Shown: positions 61,813 through 64,000 of the stretch, in pieces
Layout: each line of letters opens with the position of its first letter
Numbering within the stretch: the stretch's first letter is position 1
Assembly: GCF_025336525.1 (NCBI RefSeq)
Contig: NZ_JAOCZP010000005.1
Span: 62,001 to 126,000, forward strand
DNA: 64,000 nucleotides
Direction: 5' to 3'
From: Chelativorans salis
GTDB lineage: Bacteria > Pseudomonadota > Alphaproteobacteria > Rhizobiales > Rhizobiaceae
The notes under the pieces: model-generated
Databases searched by the model: none
What the model saw: the letters and a program-made list of their open reading frames with translations, nothing else
What the model was told of the DNA's origin: nothing
Translations under genes and position numbers: made by a program

Positions 61813-63465
61813 TCAGCCGTCGAGATCGGCCTCGGTCATCTGCATGCCTTCGAGAATTCGCTGCCGAAGATATTCATCGCGGTCGGGATGGACGGTGTTG
61901 GTCCGCATCTCGACCTCGCCCTCATGAAAGCGCAGGAATTGACCATTCGAGACCTGCCCCCAGCGTGGCACGGAATGGCCATTGGGATCGCCGGTCTTGA
62001 TGAAGTTGGCCAGGTAGGTGCTGGCGATGCGCTTCATTTCCAGGTCCGGCCAGGTCCAGCGCCGCTGGTCCGGGTTGTCCTTGCGGATCGCCGCGTTGAA
62101 ATACCAAAGGTCGGCGGCATGCCACGCGCGGCGGAAGCCCTGATCCTTACCTGGAGGCCAGTGATCCCAGTAGAAGAGATAGACGTTAGCGTCGCTGTGA
62201 GCCTTGGCGTGCTCCGCCCCGATCTTCACATACTGGAACATGAAGTCGTTAAGCATGCGCAGGGACAGTCGGTACCGCTCTACCGGGTCGTCGCTGGCAT
62301 AGAGCGGGAAGACGCTCTCATCGACACTGCCCGCCTGATAGGGGCGGATGGCAGACAGCATGGCTTCGTGCTGCTCTTCCTCGGTCATCTCCCGGTTGGC
62401 CGGGCGCAAGCCCGTATATTCATCCGCGGTCTGGCCGATGATGATGTCGAGCCCGTCGAAATCACCCGGCTGCAGAAGGTTCACCGAGTCCTCGGTCGTC
62501 GAATAGCCATCGATGGTATAGAACTGGTTGGTCGCCGCCGCTCGCGCCAAGGTGTTATAGAGCGAGGAATCGGTGTCCTTCCACTTGGCTTTCCAGGTCT
62601 CGGCGTCGATCTGGCGCAGGTCCTCGAGCGAGGTCTCCTTGCCGAATATCTCGTTCACCGCCTCCTGGTTCTGGACGGCCTTCTCCTCGAACGGGACCAC
62701 TTTTCCAGGCAGGAAGCCGGTGAAGCTCGACTGGATGAAGGCGCGCTTGAGAAGGCCCTTGGCCAGCGGCGTACGCAGCAGCGCGACCGTGTTTTCACCA
62801 CCCGCCGACTGGCCGCCAATGGTCACCAGTTCCGGATCGCCGCCAAAGCCCGCGATGTTGTCCTTGATCCAGTGCAGCGCTGTGACGAGATCGAGAATGG
62901 CGAAATTGCCGGCGAGGCCGTCGGGATTTTCGTCCTTCATCTCGGGCAGGGAAAGGAACCCCTGGGCACCGAGCCGATACTGGACGGAAACTACGACCAC
63001 GCCCTGCGCAGCCAGTTCTGACGCGTTGAGGAAATCCCAGGCGCTTGCCGAACCGAGACGGTTTGCGCCGCCATGAATCATCATATAGACCGGCAGCTGG
63101 TCATTTGTGCTCTTAGCCGGAGTCCAGACCGCAAGGTTCAGCCCCTCATCGCTGGAGATTTCCTCGTCCTGCAAGATCGGGTCGCCCCACTCGTCCGCGG
63201 CGAGGACGCCCTCCCATGGCTCTACAGGGGGTGCCGGCTTCCAGCGGTTCTTGCCGCCGACATTTCCGGCAAAGGGAACCCCCTTGAAGACCTGCACACC
63301 CGGTGTGTCGCTCGGCACGCCCTTGACGAGCCCGCCTTCCACCTTGACTACTTCCACCGGATTATTCTTCGCACCGGCAGCGGATTGTGCCGCAGATGGA
63401 TGCGGCATGCCGGCCAAGCCGTACAAGCCGAGGACCAGCAGGGCACCTCGCAGAGCTGTGATCAT
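61813..63465 (-). CDS. secreted type-B carboxylesterase
   Basis: This 550-residue esterase is homologous to the previous gene. It has a signal peptide (MITALRGALLVLGLYGLAGM, ending near PSAAQ). The oxyanion motif is HGGA at 131-134 and the nucleophile Ser220 is in GGQSAGGE, with VQYRLGAQGFLSLPE, LHWIKDNIAGFGGDPELV and the late His in FYWDHWPPG. GGAGGAGGG precedes the ATG. HGGA instead of HGGG is a modest change. The pair is separated by about 137 bases, which suggests duplication and divergence of substrate range. Confidence 0.92.
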   Translation of the reverse strand: MITALRGALLVLGLYGLAGMPHPSAAQSAAGAKNNPVEVVKVEGGLVKGVPSDTPGVQVFKGVPFAGNVGGKNRWKPAPPVEPWEGVLAADEWGDPILQDEEISSDEGLNLAVWTPAKSTNDQLPVYMMIHGGANRLGSASAWDFLNASELAAQGVVVVSVQYRLGAQGFLSLPEMKDENPDGLAGNFAILDLVTALHWIKDNIAGFGGDPELVTIGGQSAGGENTVALLRTPLAKGLLKRAFIQSSFTGFLPGKVVPFEEKAVQNQEAVNEIFGKETSLEDLRQIDAETWKAKWKDTDSSLYNTLARAAATNQFYTIDGYSTTEDSVNLLQPGDFDGLDIIIGQTADEYTGLRPANREMTEEEQHEAMLSAIRPYQAGSVDESVFPLYASDDPVERYRLSLRMLNDFMFQYVKIGAEHAKAHSDANVYLFYWDHWPPGKDQGFRRAWHAADLWYFNAAIRKDNPDQRRWTWPDLEMKRIASTYLANFIKTGDPNGHSVPRWGQVSNGQFLRFHEGEVEMRTNTVHPDRDEYLRQRILEGMQMTEADLDG

Positions 63466-63563
63466 CTTCGAAACCCTCCTCCATCAACCGCGGGCAGTTC
63501 CTGCCCGCCTCCCGAAAGCTCCGGCCCGTTCTGGCCGCCAGAGTAAAATCCTTTTGCCCGCCG

Positions 63564-64000
63564 TCAGGCCGGCGGAACGACCACGCCGGCGTGGCCGTTG
63601 CGGGCCAGCGCTTCTTTCACGAAACCCGACGCCTTCATTTCCTTCACGAACGCCCTCACGTAGCGAGCGGCAGTCTGCTTTTTCGCGCTTACGCCCACCG
63701 CTTGTTGAATGGTCATGAACGCTTCCGGCATCAGCTGAAAATCCGAATGGGAATTGGCCACCCTCTGCATGGCCTGCCGGACGCCAGCGAGCCCGTCAAT
63801 TTCCCCGCGCTCAAGTGCGGCGATCGCTTCGCTCAGGCTCAGGAACCGCGTGAGCCGGCCGCCCTTGCCTGTCCGTGACAGGTGCAGCTCGTAGGCGCTG
63901 CCTTTGACGGCGCCAATCTTCACCTGCTGGCGGTCGACGTCATCGGGCGTTTTGGCCGGCGAATCCTTGCGGACGAGAAAGGCCCCTTCGATGAGGACAT
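63564..64000 (-). CDS. family 3 ABC substrate-binding protein, C-terminal part (runs off window)
   Basis: This is the C-terminal 145 or so codons of a periplasmic receptor of the amino-acid/polar compound class (SBP_bac_3). The open frame runs to the edge at 64000, reading VLIEGAFLVRKDSPAKTPDDVDRQ and on to KIGAVKGSAYELHL. The segments EAIAALERGEIDGLAGVR and AARYVRAFVKEMKASG are typical of the second lobe. The N-terminus and signal peptide lie outside. It is upstream of, and on the same strand as, the esterase pair, so it may be cotranscribed. Confidence 0.85.
   Translation of the reverse strand, partial: VLIEGAFLVRKDSPAKTPDDVDRQQVKIGAVKGSAYELHLSRTGKGGRLTRFLSLSEAIAALERGEIDGLAGVRQAMQRVANSHSDFQLMPEAFMTIQQAVGVSAKKQTAARYVRAFVKEMKASGFVKEALARNGHAGVVVPPA

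Noticed and set aside
1-64000. CRISPR arrays, tRNA, rRNA, IS elements or phage genes
   Set aside because: No regularly spaced repeats, no transposase or integrase motifs, no terminal repeats and no tRNA- or rRNA-like sequence were seen in reading.

Overview
The window is 64 kb of high-GC DNA with tightly packed genes. It looks like a catabolic and transport island from an alphaproteobacterium, probably Rhodobacterales or Hyphomicrobiales. That placement is inferred from gene content and style (several TctABC systems, a TAXI-TRAP system, FCD-type GntR regulators). No rRNA, tRNA, CRISPR, IS element or phage gene was found. Nearly every gene concerns uptake or breakdown of carboxylated, probably aromatic-derived, compounds. 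I count 47 genes that look intact, two broken genes and two genes cut by the window edges.

Region 1 (1-9.6 kb, minus strand): the start of a carboxylesterase, a 700-base gap, a TctABC uptake system, an alpha/beta hydrolase, a NicC-like flavin hydroxylase, a LysR regulator, a DUF1932 dehydrogenase and a GntR regulator. Region 2 (9.6-24 kb): an AbrB-type membrane protein and a D-2-hydroxyacid dehydrogenase (plus strand). A minus-strand block follows with LigJ (4-oxalomesaconate hydratase), an MmgE/PrpD protein, a broken AbrB gene, a GntR regulator, a malate/lactate-type dehydrogenase, a second TctABC system and another GntR. Divergent from this are an SDR without the catalytic Tyr, an aminotransferase and an uncharacterised beta-propeller protein.

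Region 3 (24-33.5 kb) is the clearest pathway. GalB, LigK/GalC, GalD and LigI form one overlapping operon with a TAXI-TRAP transporter and a dienelactone hydrolase, divergent from a LysR regulator with two HTH domains. Together they take 2-pyrone-4,6-dicarboxylate through 4-oxalomesaconate and 4-carboxy-4-hydroxy-2-oxoadipate to pyruvate and oxaloacetate. This is the lower half of the protocatechuate/gallate 4,5-cleavage route. No ring-cleaving dioxygenase is present. Counting LigJ, the window carries two unrelated 4-oxalomesaconate hydratases.

Region 4 (33.5-46.8 kb): an O-methyltransferase-like gene, tricarballylate oxidation genes tcuB and tcuA, and a GntR. Divergent from these runs tctB-tctA-flavoenzyme-tctC-SDR-TPP enzyme-cupin, followed by a convergent IclR gene. 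Region 5 (46.8-59.6 kb, minus strand): one long probable operon with an OYE-type iron-sulfur flavoenzyme, a five-gene peptide-type ABC importer, a second flavoenzyme, an aldehyde dehydrogenase, a GST and a LysR regulator. Region 6 (59.9-64 kb): two secreted type-B carboxylesterases and the end of an ABC substrate-binding protein.

The most useful sequence-level results are two pairs of matching inverted-repeat sites beside two pairs of related GntR genes, the LigJ/GalB redundancy, the double-HTH LysR, an in-frame stop at codon 5 of a LysR gene, a frameshift in an AbrB remnant, an SDR with a Thr-Ile-Lys active site, and hairpins between binding-protein and permease genes.
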